From contig CALSUF010000002.1 in assembly GCA_943789465.1 (NCBI GenBank), positions 558,001 to 622,000 on the forward strand: a DNA stretch of 64,000 bases, given 5' to 3'. Shown here one piece after another: positions 40,745 through 50,209 of this stretch. The stretch's first letter is position 1; every line of letters begins with the position of its first letter. Made by a program: the position numbers and the translations under genes. The notes beneath the pieces were generated by a model, which had not been told where the DNA came from, made no database searches, and was given only the letters and a program-made list of their open reading frames with translations. Origin of the DNA: an uncultured Flavobacteriaceae bacterium (GTDB lineage: Bacteria > Bacteroidota > Bacteroidia > Flavobacteriales > Flavobacteriaceae).

Positions 40745-41941
40745 ATGAAAAAAACTTTCAAATCAATAGGAGTCCTTTTGGCATGTTGTTTTGTTATAAC
40801 TAGTGCTGCTCAAAAAACAATAGATACTATTGCTACAAAAGTTGATGGATATGATATTCCAATTCGAATCAAACTACCAAAAAACACCAACGGGAAAAAC
40901 CCAGTATATTTCTTTGTGCATGGCGGTGGCTGGAATGGTGGTACTGCAACAAGTGTTCCACCGGCAAGAATGCATAACGATGCTAATTATCTCGCGGATC
41001 AACTAGGGGTTATTTATGTAGGATTGGCATATCGATGTAAGGGCAACTCTGCAACATTTTCTGATGCTATTGAAGATTTAGAAGCCTCTGTTCAATGGTT
41101 TTTTGACAATGCAGATACCTACAATGCAGACTTAACTAGAATTGGTTTTGGTGGTGCATCAGCAGGCTCCACATTGGCAGCTGTTATGGCTCAGAGATAT
41201 AAAAACTGTAAACTATTTGTGGGTGCAGAAGGCATGTATAATTTAGTAGAGCATTCAGAGAAAAGATCAACGTTTCCAAGTCAAAAAGCAAGAGAATTAT
41301 ACGGATTAGCCACAGAAAAAGAAAGTAAAAACGCATCTGCCTTTTATAATTTAAGGGAGGAACCTCCTATCACTTTATTGTTACATGGAGATGCGGATGT
41401 GCTTTGCCATTACACACAAAGCATAAAATTTGCAGAAGAAATCAAGTCTAAAGGTGGCGAAGCTAAAGTATTGTTGCATAAAAACATCAATCATACGACT
41501 TTAAACCCAAGTATTCCCGATGTGTTCAAAGAAAGTGTTTTAGAGATTGCGAACTTATTTATTGACGGATTTAAACTAGATAAAAACACAGAGTCCTTAA
41601 AAAATTTATTAGACAAACGATTAGAAAATCAATATGCTTCAACAGAAATTAATGAAGATCATATAATAGGCACTTGGATAAGACTCCAAACCAAATTAGT
41701 TTTCAAAAAAGATGGAAAAGGATTCTTAGAAAATTTAAAGACAAAAAAACGTAAAGAATTTACCTATTCTTTTACTAAAAATGACATCACAGTTTCATTG
41801 AATAATTCGTCAAAAACTAGAATGTTTGACCTAAAAAAAAATACTATTTTTATTTGTGAGCATATCAAAGAGGGGAACAGAATTCACAGAAGATTCCTTT
41901 ACAAAAAACAAAATATTAAGAGTTATGATAAATCAAAATAA
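40745..41941 (+). CDS. Exported alpha/beta-hydrolase, probable carbohydrate esterase
   Basis: The 398 residues have a signal peptide (about 1-23, TSAAQ). The alpha/beta-hydrolase fold (about 30-275) has the oxyanion motif HGGGWNGG, the nucleophile motif GGASAG (Ser), LLHGDADVL with the acidic residue and NINHTTL with the histidine. The extra C-terminal ~110 residues (IIGTWIRLQTKLVFKKDGKG) resemble a small lipocalin-like domain. Within a PUL such enzymes usually remove acetyl groups, which suggests that the substrate is O-acetylated as well as sulfated. The 3' end overlaps the next gene by 17 bp. Confidence 0.85.
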   Translation: MKKTFKSIGVLLACCFVITSAAQKTIDTIATKVDGYDIPIRIKLPKNTNGKNPVYFFVHGGGWNGGTATSVPPARMHNDANYLADQLGVIYVGLAYRCKGNSATFSDAIEDLEASVQWFFDNADTYNADLTRIGFGGASAGSTLAAVMAQRYKNCKLFVGAEGMYNLVEHSEKRSTFPSQKARELYGLATEKESKNASAFYNLREEPPITLLLHGDADVLCHYTQSIKFAEEIKSKGGEAKVLLHKNINHTTLNPSIPDVFKESVLEIANLFIDGFKLDKNTESLKNLLDKRLENQYASTEINEDHIIGTWIRLQTKLVFKKDGKGFLENLKTKKRKEFTYSFTKNDITVSLNNSSKTRMFDLKKNTIFICEHIKEGNRIHRRFLYKKQNIKSYDKSK

Positions 41942-43532
41942 AGTTTTATTGCTGTTAATGATGCTGATTATTGGGTGTAAACCATATCCCTCAAAAAACA
42001 CAACTTTAGTAAACTCAAACAATAAAAATTTACTTTTTATAATTGTTGATCAGCAACGTTATGATGCCTTAAGTATTGCTGGAAACCCAATTGTTAAAAC
42101 TCCAAATTTAGACAAGTTAGCGAGGCAAGGCGCGTATTTTAAAAATGCCTATACACCTGTTGCGGTTTGTGGACCTGCGAGATCCTCAATCTTGACTGGA
42201 ACAACAATGAACACACACCAAGTAACAACAAATGATAAAACCTACGATTATAACGATACCCCTGTAATGACCATGAAAACCTTTGATGAGATTCTGACAG
42301 AAAAAGGATATCATGCAGAATATTATGGGAAATGGCATGTGTTAACGTCGCATTCAGAGGTCTATAAAAATCAAGAAAAGTATGCTAAAAATGGAAAAAA
42401 TATATTTGAACCTCAAGGGCAAAGACACTTGTATCTCGATTATTTAGACGACGTATTCCCCAAAGTGGAACCTCAAAAAGGAGAGCTTTTAGATCGATTT
42501 ACTAAAAGACCATACACGCCAGATCCCATAGATATAGATTATGGAAAAACTTACAATGACGTTAAAAAAGAGGGAAAGCACCGTCATTCTCAACCAAATT
42601 ATCATGGTAAATCGAGCATCCCAAAAGAACATACCATCACTGCATATTATGCGAATAAAACCATTGATGCAATCAAGAGGTTAAAAAACAAACCTTTCAG
42701 TATAACAACCTCTTTTCACTTTCCTCATGCACCCATGATTCCATCCGAACCTTATTATAGCATGTACGATCCTGAAAAGATGCCTATTCCCTCAAGTATT
42801 AAAGATGACATGCAAAACTCACCTTATATTAATGCAAATGGAAGAAATAAGTTGACTGTTTTTGCAGATGAGGAAAAAATAAAATATATGATTTCTAATT
42901 ATTATGGTTTAATTACTGAGTTAGATGATTGGATGGGAAAAATAATGGAAACCTTAGAAGATGAAGGTATTGCAGAACATACGATGGTAATTTTTACAAG
43001 TGATCATGGAGAAATGTTGGGAGCACACGGAATGCGCGAGAAAAATGTATTTTATGAAGAGTCATCGCACGTCCCATTAATGATTAAAATGCCCACTGAA
43101 ATTAAAAAAGAAACTACAGTGAATGGTTATGTCTCTAATGTAGATTTATTTGCTACAATTATGGATTATTTAAACATTGGAAATTATAAATCCGATGGCG
43201 AAAGTTTACGTGATTTAATAGAACAAAAACAAACGAATCATGGGAACTACGTGGTTACTGAATGGGATTACCGAGGGCCTATTCAACCCAATTATATGAT
43301 AGTAAAAGACGGATGGAAATTAATGATTCCGTATACAGAAGATTCAAAAGTGTTAAATGTTTTGTTTAATTTGAATGATGACCCTCAAGAGATAAATAAT
43401 TTATTGGGGAAGAATCCTGACAGAAAAAAATATAATGAGAAAGCAGAAGAATTAAGAGCAAATCTACTGGATTGGTTGAAAAAAAATAATTCTAAACATT
43501 ACGATGGCGTATCAAAACGAAAATTAATTTAA
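41925..43532 (+). CDS. Family S1 sulfatase lipoprotein
   Basis: The chosen start at 41,925 gives a clean lipoprotein signal (LMMLIIGCKPY, Cys18) and 535 residues. The longer frame from 41,856 would bury the signal. The motif CGPAR (Cys82) carries the formylglycine cysteine, and IIVDQQRYDAL and TSDHGEMLGAHGM are the metal-binding segments. The type resembles choline-sulfatase/arylsulfatase-like S1 members. The start overlaps the end of the esterase gene, which indicates translational coupling. Confidence 0.92.
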   Translation: MINQNKVLLLLMMLIIGCKPYPSKNTTLVNSNNKNLLFIIVDQQRYDALSIAGNPIVKTPNLDKLARQGAYFKNAYTPVAVCGPARSSILTGTTMNTHQVTTNDKTYDYNDTPVMTMKTFDEILTEKGYHAEYYGKWHVLTSHSEVYKNQEKYAKNGKNIFEPQGQRHLYLDYLDDVFPKVEPQKGELLDRFTKRPYTPDPIDIDYGKTYNDVKKEGKHRHSQPNYHGKSSIPKEHTITAYYANKTIDAIKRLKNKPFSITTSFHFPHAPMIPSEPYYSMYDPEKMPIPSSIKDDMQNSPYINANGRNKLTVFADEEKIKYMISNYYGLITELDDWMGKIMETLEDEGIAEHTMVIFTSDHGEMLGAHGMREKNVFYEESSHVPLMIKMPTEIKKETTVNGYVSNVDLFATIMDYLNIGNYKSDGESLRDLIEQKQTNHGNYVVTEWDYRGPIQPNYMIVKDGWKLMIPYTEDSKVLNVLFNLNDDPQEINNLLGKNPDRKKYNEKAEELRANLLDWLKKNNSKHYDGVSKRKLI

Positions 43533-43542
43533 TTCCTTCAAA

Positions 43543-44514
43543 ATGAAATTATATCCTTTACAATTCACACCATTATTTAAATATAGAATTTGGGGTGGAG
43601 AAAAATTAAAAACAGAACTAAACAAACACTATAACGAGGAGAATATTGGAGAGTCTTGGGAAATTTCTGATGTTTCTGGCGATGAAACTGTGGTCGCAAA
43701 AGGCGTTTTAAAAGGAAATACATTACGAGATTTAACCATAGAATTTAAAGAAGACTTTGTAGGTAAAACAGTCTATGAAAAATTCGGGGAAGAATTTCCT
43801 TTACTAATAAAATTTATTGATGCCAAAACACCCTTATCTATTCAGGTTCATCCAAGTAATGAAATCGCAAAAGAGCGTCACAATTCTTTTGGTAAAAATG
43901 AAATGTGGTATGTAATGCAAGCGGATAAAGATGCAGAACTGATTGTCGGTTTTGATGAAAAAATTGATACGGACAGCTACAAAACACATTTAGAAAACAA
44001 TACCATTCTAGATGTCATGCATCATGAAACTGTACAAAAAGGAGATACTTTTTATATTCCAACGGGGCGTGTACATGCTATTGGAGCGGGTGTTTTGTTA
44101 GCAGAAATTCAGCAAACATCGGATGTCACCTATCGTATTTACGATTATGACAGAGTAGATTCTAAAACAGGTGCAAAAAGAGAGTTGCATAACGAACTGG
44201 CAATTGATGTCATCGATTATAAAGTGCATGATACTTATAAAACGGAATATTCTATAGAAAAGAATGTGTCCAATACATTGGTGCATTCCCCCTATTTTAG
44301 AACTAACATTTTAGATATAAATTCTAGAGTAGAAAAAGATTACTCAGCCATAGATTCTTTTATTATTTACATGTGTGTAGAGGGTATAGTTAATGTTATT
44401 TCTGAAGGAGAAACCTACACAATAAATAATGGTGAAACGTTGTTAATACCAGCAACTTTAAATATCATTAGTTTAAAAGCAGATAATGCAAAAGTTTTGG
44501 AGGTTTATTATTAA
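43543..44514 (+). CDS. manA: Mannose-6-phosphate isomerase (type I, ManA-like)
   Basis: ManA interconverts mannose-6-phosphate and fructose-6-phosphate with zinc, and it feeds mannose into glycolysis. The 323 residues match the short Bacteroidota/Firmicutes form: PLFKYRIWGGEKL, the zinc motif region IQVHPSNEIA, GRVHAIGAGVLLAEIQQTSD and YRIYDYDR. It has no signal peptide. It is the last gene of the operon and explains the sugar: a mannan-derived monosaccharide. No sugar kinase is present nearby. The last 54 nt recur, diverged, at 55,573-55,626. Confidence 0.95.
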   Translation: MKLYPLQFTPLFKYRIWGGEKLKTELNKHYNEENIGESWEISDVSGDETVVAKGVLKGNTLRDLTIEFKEDFVGKTVYEKFGEEFPLLIKFIDAKTPLSIQVHPSNEIAKERHNSFGKNEMWYVMQADKDAELIVGFDEKIDTDSYKTHLENNTILDVMHHETVQKGDTFYIPTGRVHAIGAGVLLAEIQQTSDVTYRIYDYDRVDSKTGAKRELHNELAIDVIDYKVHDTYKTEYSIEKNVSNTLVHSPYFRTNILDINSRVEKDYSAIDSFIIYMCVEGIVNVISEGETYTINNGETLLIPATLNIISLKADNAKVLEVYY

Positions 44515-44529
44515 TGGATAAAATAGATT

Positions 44530-45099
44530 TTACTTCATCAAAGGATAAAAATCTTCTTCCATAAAAACCTTATTTATTGTAGAATTTTGTTCTTTAAAAA
44601 TACGCATAGAAGCGCCCCAAGTGTAACGTTTCTTTTTAAACATTTTTTCTAAAATTAAGGTCATTGTTTTAAAAGGAATCACTTTTAATGCCTCTTTTAG
44701 AGAAAACCATTTTATATCTGTACAACCAGGTGGAACTTTCAATTCACCAGATTTGTATTTGGCACTGTAATAATTAAAAAGGATTGGATGTTTTCCTTTA
44801 TTATAATAGAATGTAAATAAACCACGTAAACGAAAATCTTTGAACTCAACACCTAATTCTTCTGCCATAAAAACAGTGAATTCTTTTATAGATCTTGGAT
44901 CTACATATTTTTTTCCAGCTAATTCCCAAATTCCATTGTATTTTACTAATAAAATTTCATTTTTTTTATTGGTAACGCACAGTTTAAAATATGAGAAATT
45001 CTTTTGTTGAGCCGTCATTTGAAATGATAAAAAAAAGACAATCAAAAAACAAAAAAATAATTTATATAAATAACTAATATTATAATTTTTAAATTTCAT
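44530..45099 (-). CDS. Exported Nudix-like protein with degenerate Nudix box
   Basis: Starting at the ATG at 45,099 (189 residues) gives a signal peptide (LFFCFLIVFFLSFQMTAQ). A longer frame begins at 45,177 but reads through the operator region. The fold follows Nudix hydrolases, but the box GKKYVDPRSIKEFTVFMAEELGV keeps only the Gly and EExG positions, and the RE pair is replaced by VF. Nudix proteins normally act in the cytoplasm, so an exported member is unusual. It may be a ligand-binding protein. It is divergent from GH92 at 45,184 with a shared palindrome between them. Confidence 0.65.
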   Translation of the reverse strand: MKFKNYNISYLYKLFFCFLIVFFLSFQMTAQQKNFSYFKLCVTNKKNEILLVKYNGIWELAGKKYVDPRSIKEFTVFMAEELGVEFKDFRLRGLFTFYYNKGKHPILFNYYSAKYKSGELKVPPGCTDIKWFSLKEALKVIPFKTMTLILEKMFKKKRYTWGASMRIFKEQNSTINKVFMEEDFYPLMK

Positions 45100-45127
45100 T
45101 TTACTCGGTTTTATAAAAAAGATTAAC

Positions 45128-45153
45128 ATATATATTACACGTGTAATATATAT
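45128..45153. promoter_or_regulatory. Palindromic LacI-type operator between Nudix-like gene and GH92
   Basis: A perfect 26-bp palindrome with core TATTACACGTGTAATA is centred at 45,140/45,141. The same core appears at 53,979-54,006 beside the LacI gene. It lies 30 bp upstream of each neighbouring start codon. Confidence 0.75.
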
Positions 45154-45183
45154 AATTATATTCGTATAATAAATCAAAATTTC

Positions 45184-47523
45184 ATGAAAAAAAAGGTCCT
45201 TAAAAGATTCCTGTTTTTATTGATTGTTATCAATCATTTCACAGCATATTCACAACAAAAATTAACTGAAAAAGTTAATGTATTTATTGGGACAGGTGGG
45301 CATGGCCATACATTTCCTCATGCCATGGTTCCTTTTGGTGCAGTTGCTGTGGGTCCAGATTGGGAAACCAAAAGTTGGGATGCTGCTGGTGGTTATCATT
45401 ATGATGCCAAGAATATATTAGGTTTCAGTCAAGTACATTTAAGTGGTACGGGGTTAATAGAGGGTGGAGATTTACTTTTACTACCAACAGTTGGAAAAAT
45501 ACAAGTCAATCCTGGAACACACAAAGACCCTGATGCTGGTTATCGTTCTCGTTTTTCTCATGATAATGAAACTGCAATTCCAGGTTATTATCAAGTAAAA
45601 TTATTAGACTATAATATCAATGCAGAAATGACAGCTACGGAACGTGTTGGTTTTCATAAATACACATTTCCAAAATCTGATAAAGCTCATATTCTGCTTG
45701 ATTTAGTACATCACATAAATGGTGGTGGTAGTGGAGTAAAACATGCACATATCCAAATAAAAGACACTAAAACAGTTTTAGGCTATAGAATTACAAGTTC
45801 AGTTTGGGCCCCAAATAAACAAATCTATTTTGCTTTGAAATTCTCAAAACCCTTTAAATCTAATGCTATATATGATTCTAGAGGACTGGTTTTTAATAAA
45901 AAGAAAAAATTATTATGGAATATGGTTGATTATTCTGCTCCAAAAATTAAAGCATATTTCAATTTTGAAACAGATGAAAATGAAGAAATAATGGTGAAAA
46001 TTGCTGTTTCTTCTGTTTCAATGAAAAATGCATTAGAGAATTTAGAAACCGAAATCCCTGATTGGAATTTTACCAAAATTAAAAAAGAAGCCAGTCAAAA
46101 ATGGGAACAACAACTTAACAAAATAGTGGTAAAAGCAACTCCAGAAAGAGAAGCTAAATTTTATGCTGCATTGTATCATAATAACATTCATCCAACCATA
46201 AACCACGATGTAAATGGAGAATATAGAGGTATGGATCAAGAGGTTCATAAAACCAAAGATTTTACACACTACACCCTGTTTTCTTTATGGGATACATTTA
46301 GAGCAGTGCATCCTTTATTTACATTAATTCATCAAGAAAGAACAAAGGATATTGTAAGTACAATGTTAAATTTTCAAAAAGAAAATCCAAGAAAAATGTT
46401 ACCCATGTGGTCTATGTATCAAAACGAAAACACCTGTATGATTGGCTTACATGCATTGCCTGTAATCGCTGATGCCTATTCTAAAGGATTGATAAAAGAG
46501 GATGCAAAAGATTTACTAAAATCAATGGTAATAAGCGCCAATCAACCCGGAATAGATAGTACAGCTAATAGAACTATTTACCCATCTTATTATGGGCAAC
46601 AGCACTATCTTAAAAAAGGATACCATCCAAATGATTTGGTAAGAACTGGTGTTTCTGTAACACTAGAACACGCGTATGATGATTGGGCTATTGCTTTATT
46701 TTCTGATAAATTAGGCGATAAAAAAACCACAGAAACCTTTTTAAAAAGGGGACAATCTTATAATAATGTTTGGGATGCTAATTCTAAATTTTTTCGTGCA
46801 AAACTAAATAACGGAAAATTTATAGAACCATTTAATCCAAGAGCATACCACAGAGAAGACTTTCATGAAAGAGATTACACAGAAGGAAATGCGTGGCAAT
46901 ATTTATGGTTTGTTCCTCACGATGTTTATGGTTTAGCAAATTTGTTAGGAGGTAAAGAAGCGATGGCTAATAAATTAGATACATTATTCACATTACCAAA
47001 ATTAGAATCAAAAGTTGAAGACGTTTCCGGTTTTATTGGAGATTATGCGCATGGAAATGAACCTTGTCATCATGTAGCATATCTATACAATTATGTGGGT
47101 AAATCCCACAAAACACAAAAGCTAATTCATCAAATAGATAAGGAGTTTTACAAAGCTGCACCAGATGGATATATTGGTAATGAAGATGCTGGTCAAATGT
47201 CTGCTTGGTATGTGTTTAGCGCTTTAGGTTTTTATCCTGTAAATCCTGCTGGCGGAATTTATGTATTTGGCTCTCCCCTAGTTGAAGAAGCAACTTTAAA
47301 TTTTGAAAATGGCAATATATTTAGTGTCAGAGTAAAAAATTATGGAGATAAAAATATCTACATTAAATCTGTGAAATTAAACGGACAACCTTTTAACGAG
47401 GTATGGATTAAACATGAGGACATTGTTAGAGGTGGGATATTAGAATTTATAATGTCTGCTAAACCCACAAAATGGGGTGAAAAATCAAAACCTGTGCCTT
47501 ATGCAAACGGTAAAGTAAATTAA
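45184..47523 (+). CDS. GH92 alpha-mannosidase, canonical subtype
   Basis: The 779-residue enzyme has a signal peptide (about 1-23, AYSQQ). It opens KVNVFIGTGGHGHTFPHA. The catalytic domain has SLWDTFRAVHPL, HGNEPCHHVAYLYNY and GNEDAGQMSAWYVFSALGF (near residue 664). A long ASN-rich insertion follows the SANQPGIDSTANRTI stretch, in the region where the canonical GH92 at 32,351 differs. No lipobox is seen, so a periplasmic site is likely. The LacI operator directly upstream suggests separate control from the SusC operon. Confidence 0.94.
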   Translation: MKKKVLKRFLFLLIVINHFTAYSQQKLTEKVNVFIGTGGHGHTFPHAMVPFGAVAVGPDWETKSWDAAGGYHYDAKNILGFSQVHLSGTGLIEGGDLLLLPTVGKIQVNPGTHKDPDAGYRSRFSHDNETAIPGYYQVKLLDYNINAEMTATERVGFHKYTFPKSDKAHILLDLVHHINGGGSGVKHAHIQIKDTKTVLGYRITSSVWAPNKQIYFALKFSKPFKSNAIYDSRGLVFNKKKKLLWNMVDYSAPKIKAYFNFETDENEEIMVKIAVSSVSMKNALENLETEIPDWNFTKIKKEASQKWEQQLNKIVVKATPEREAKFYAALYHNNIHPTINHDVNGEYRGMDQEVHKTKDFTHYTLFSLWDTFRAVHPLFTLIHQERTKDIVSTMLNFQKENPRKMLPMWSMYQNENTCMIGLHALPVIADAYSKGLIKEDAKDLLKSMVISANQPGIDSTANRTIYPSYYGQQHYLKKGYHPNDLVRTGVSVTLEHAYDDWAIALFSDKLGDKKTTETFLKRGQSYNNVWDANSKFFRAKLNNGKFIEPFNPRAYHREDFHERDYTEGNAWQYLWFVPHDVYGLANLLGGKEAMANKLDTLFTLPKLESKVEDVSGFIGDYAHGNEPCHHVAYLYNYVGKSHKTQKLIHQIDKEFYKAAPDGYIGNEDAGQMSAWYVFSALGFYPVNPAGGIYVFGSPLVEEATLNFENGNIFSVRVKNYGDKNIYIKSVKLNGQPFNEVWIKHEDIVRGGILEFIMSAKPTKWGEKSKPVPYANGKVN

Positions 47524-47534
47524 TTTTTTTGTTA

Positions 47535-50199
47535 ATGAAGAATTTTAAACTAATTATATTTTTATTGCTTGCTGTAGAAATATCTGCTCAAGTAATTATT
47601 AAAAACTCGAGTGGTGATTTGGAATTAGATGAGATTCGAAAAGAAATAACTTCTAATATTACACAAAGAAAAACCTTTAAATTAAGAGCTATAAAAATGA
47701 AGTTATGGGCTGCTATGTTGCAACAACAAGGCATTCCTTTAAAAGAGTATGTTGCTATTGATAATAGGTTAAACAAAGTAACAAGATGGAATAATCTTTG
47801 GAGTGGAAATAAACCACAACAATTTTCAGACAAGCAAATGCAAAAAGTTTGTTTAATTATTGATGCTGGTTATGCTATTTTAGAAAAATATCAAGCGATT
47901 GCTAATACTCGAAAATCAACAGATTTTACCAGTAATCTAAATCCTTTAAACTACAACAAACAAAAAGAAATTCCTTGGACATCATACAAAGGAAATGAGA
48001 GTTTATCTGGTTATACAGGTGCTTTTGGACCAACAAAAGGTGAGAAAGCTTGGAAATTTCCTATTGGTTTAGCTTGGGAATCAAAACCAGCTATAGAAGG
48101 AAGTCGTGTGTATATTTCATCACCAGGAATTAGAACCAAGTTGTATTGTTTAGATTTAAATACAGGAAAAACAATTTGGAAAACCCAACAAGAAATAGAA
48201 ATTATGGGTGATCAATTATACCATGCTCCTAATAACCAGTCAAGTCCAGTTATTTTAGAAAATTATATTATGTTTAGAGAAATGGGTGCAAGAGGGAACA
48301 AAGGCCCAACAAAAGACGTGGTTTTGGTTGATAAAAAAACAGGGGAAATTACTAAAGAAATTGAAGTTGGTCATGTAGATTACAGAGCTGGTCATGCTCC
48401 TTTTGCTGCTAATAATGATGTAGTTGTTTACCCTTTTGGTGTACAAGATATTCATACAACACCCCCTTTAACACAAGCTTTTGACAGGATGATCGCCAAG
48501 AATATAAAAACAGGTCAAAAGTTATATGAAATGTATATTGGTTACACGTTTTCAGAACCTCATTTAGATAAAGAAAATTGGGCATATCAAGGAACTGCAG
48601 AAGGGTATTTATATGCTTGGAAAGCCGATGAAAAATTGCACAATAGGCCCAAGCCTAATTGGACATTTAGAGCAGAAGGAGCTATAAATGATAAAGTAAT
48701 TACCAGTGGAAACTTTGTTTTGTTTGGGGCAAATGATGGTGTTTTTTACTGCCTTAATAAAAGAACTGGTAAATTAATTTGGAAGTATAAAGTAGATATA
48801 ATTGAAACTAACGCTTTCAGGCATTTTTCTGCACCTTATGTTGCAAACGGAAAAGTAGCTGTAGGTAGTGCAGACAAACATTTCTATGTTTTTGATATTA
48901 AAACTGGTAAAGTTTTAATCAATAAAAAAGCAGATGATTGGATTCGTTCAGCTCCAGTTGCATCAGAAAATAAATTCTTTTTTGTTACAATGAAAGGTAC
49001 TTTATATGGTGTAGAATTTCATAAAAACAAATCCAAAGAATTGTTTAAAACACAAATTAGTCTTCATCCTGTTTTTGCTGATTTAAGCATAAAAGATGAT
49101 AAAATTGTCATTAATGATTCTGATTTATACACGCATTGTTACAATACAAAAGGTGATGAAATTTGGAAAATTAGCACCATAGATAGTTTTGTAAAAGACA
49201 ATACAAGAATATTTTCTGATCAAATTGCAGGAGGTGCATATTACCAATCTAAACCAACAGCCGCAGATGATATGGTTTTTGTAGGTTCGCCCTCAAGGTT
49301 TATTTATGCTTTAGATGCTAAAACAGGAAAAGAAATTTGGAAACATGAAATTGGAGCATCTATTTCTGGAGCACCAACTTATTATCAGGGTAAAATTTAT
49401 GTAGGTCAACAAGGAGGTGAAGATGATTTTTACTGCTTGGATGCAAAAACAGGTAAACTCATTTGGAAACAAAATGTAGATTGGGTATGGGGTTCTGCTA
49501 CTTGTTCTGATAATATGGTTTATATCCCAGGAATAGATGGTTATGCTTGGGCTTTAGATTCAAATACTGGAGCTATGATTTGGAAAAAACCATTTTCACG
49601 TTCAGTTTGTAGTGAACCAGCAGTAGAAGGAAATACCGTTATTTTTGGAAGTTGGGACGATTATTTAAAAGCGTTTAATAAAAAAACTGGAGAATTACTC
49701 TGGAAATACAATGGAGGAGGTACAGATTCTGGTGTAGCTGTAATAAAAGATGGCAAAGTGTATTTAAAAAATAAATGCCTCGATTTAAAAACCGGTAAAT
49801 TGATTTGGGAGTTTAAAGATGGTAATAACATTTTTAATATTACACCAGCTGTTCACGATGGAAAAGTGTATATGTCTTGTTGGCATGGTCTGGGTTTAGG
49901 TGGCGTTTGTATAGAAGCAGTTGTGTATTGTATAGATGCAAAAACTGGTGATTTGAATTGGACACAATTAGGTGCAGGATTAAGCAGTCCTGTTATTGGT
50001 GAAGAAGGTAATGTATATTTCTCAAATATTGCGAGACCCTTATTTTTACTGTGTTGACAGTGAAGGGAATATTGATGGTACAACCAACATAAAATGGAAA
50101 TATAAAATGGGTAATAAGGTAGAAGAATCTACACCAGCTTTATATAAAGGAAGAGCATATATTATGTCTTCTGATGGATATTTACATGCTATTAAATAA
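47535..50199 (+). CDS. PQQ-like beta-propeller repeat protein, one frameshift near the 3' end
   Basis: The chosen start (47,535) gives a signal peptide ending EISAQ. The protein is built from many PQQ/beta-propeller blades of the type DAKTGKEIWKHE and LDLKTGKLIWE. Near 50,030 one extra base ends the main frame (842 residues from the upstream TTG), and the last ~55 residues (YFYCVDSEGN ... DGYLHAIK) continue in the next frame. With correction the protein is about 887 residues. It is paralogous to the gene at 50,210 on the other strand. Known relatives include BamB-like and PQQ-binding proteins. No enzyme activity is indicated, and the role could be glycan or cofactor binding. Confidence 0.82.
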
Positions 50200-50209
50200 A
50201 AAAAAATAC

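Noticed and set aside
41856-41924. Earlier start for the sulfatase at 41,925
   Set aside because: It overlaps the esterase reading frame, and the downstream ATG gives a clean lipoprotein signal.
45100-45177. Earlier start for the Nudix-like gene
   Set aside because: The added residues read through the palindromic operator, and the ATG at 45,099 gives a normal signal peptide.
49996-50199. Separate 67-residue gene after the propeller gene
   Set aside because: Its sequence from YFYCVDSEGN onward matches the end of the paralogue at 50,210, so it is the frameshifted end of the propeller protein.
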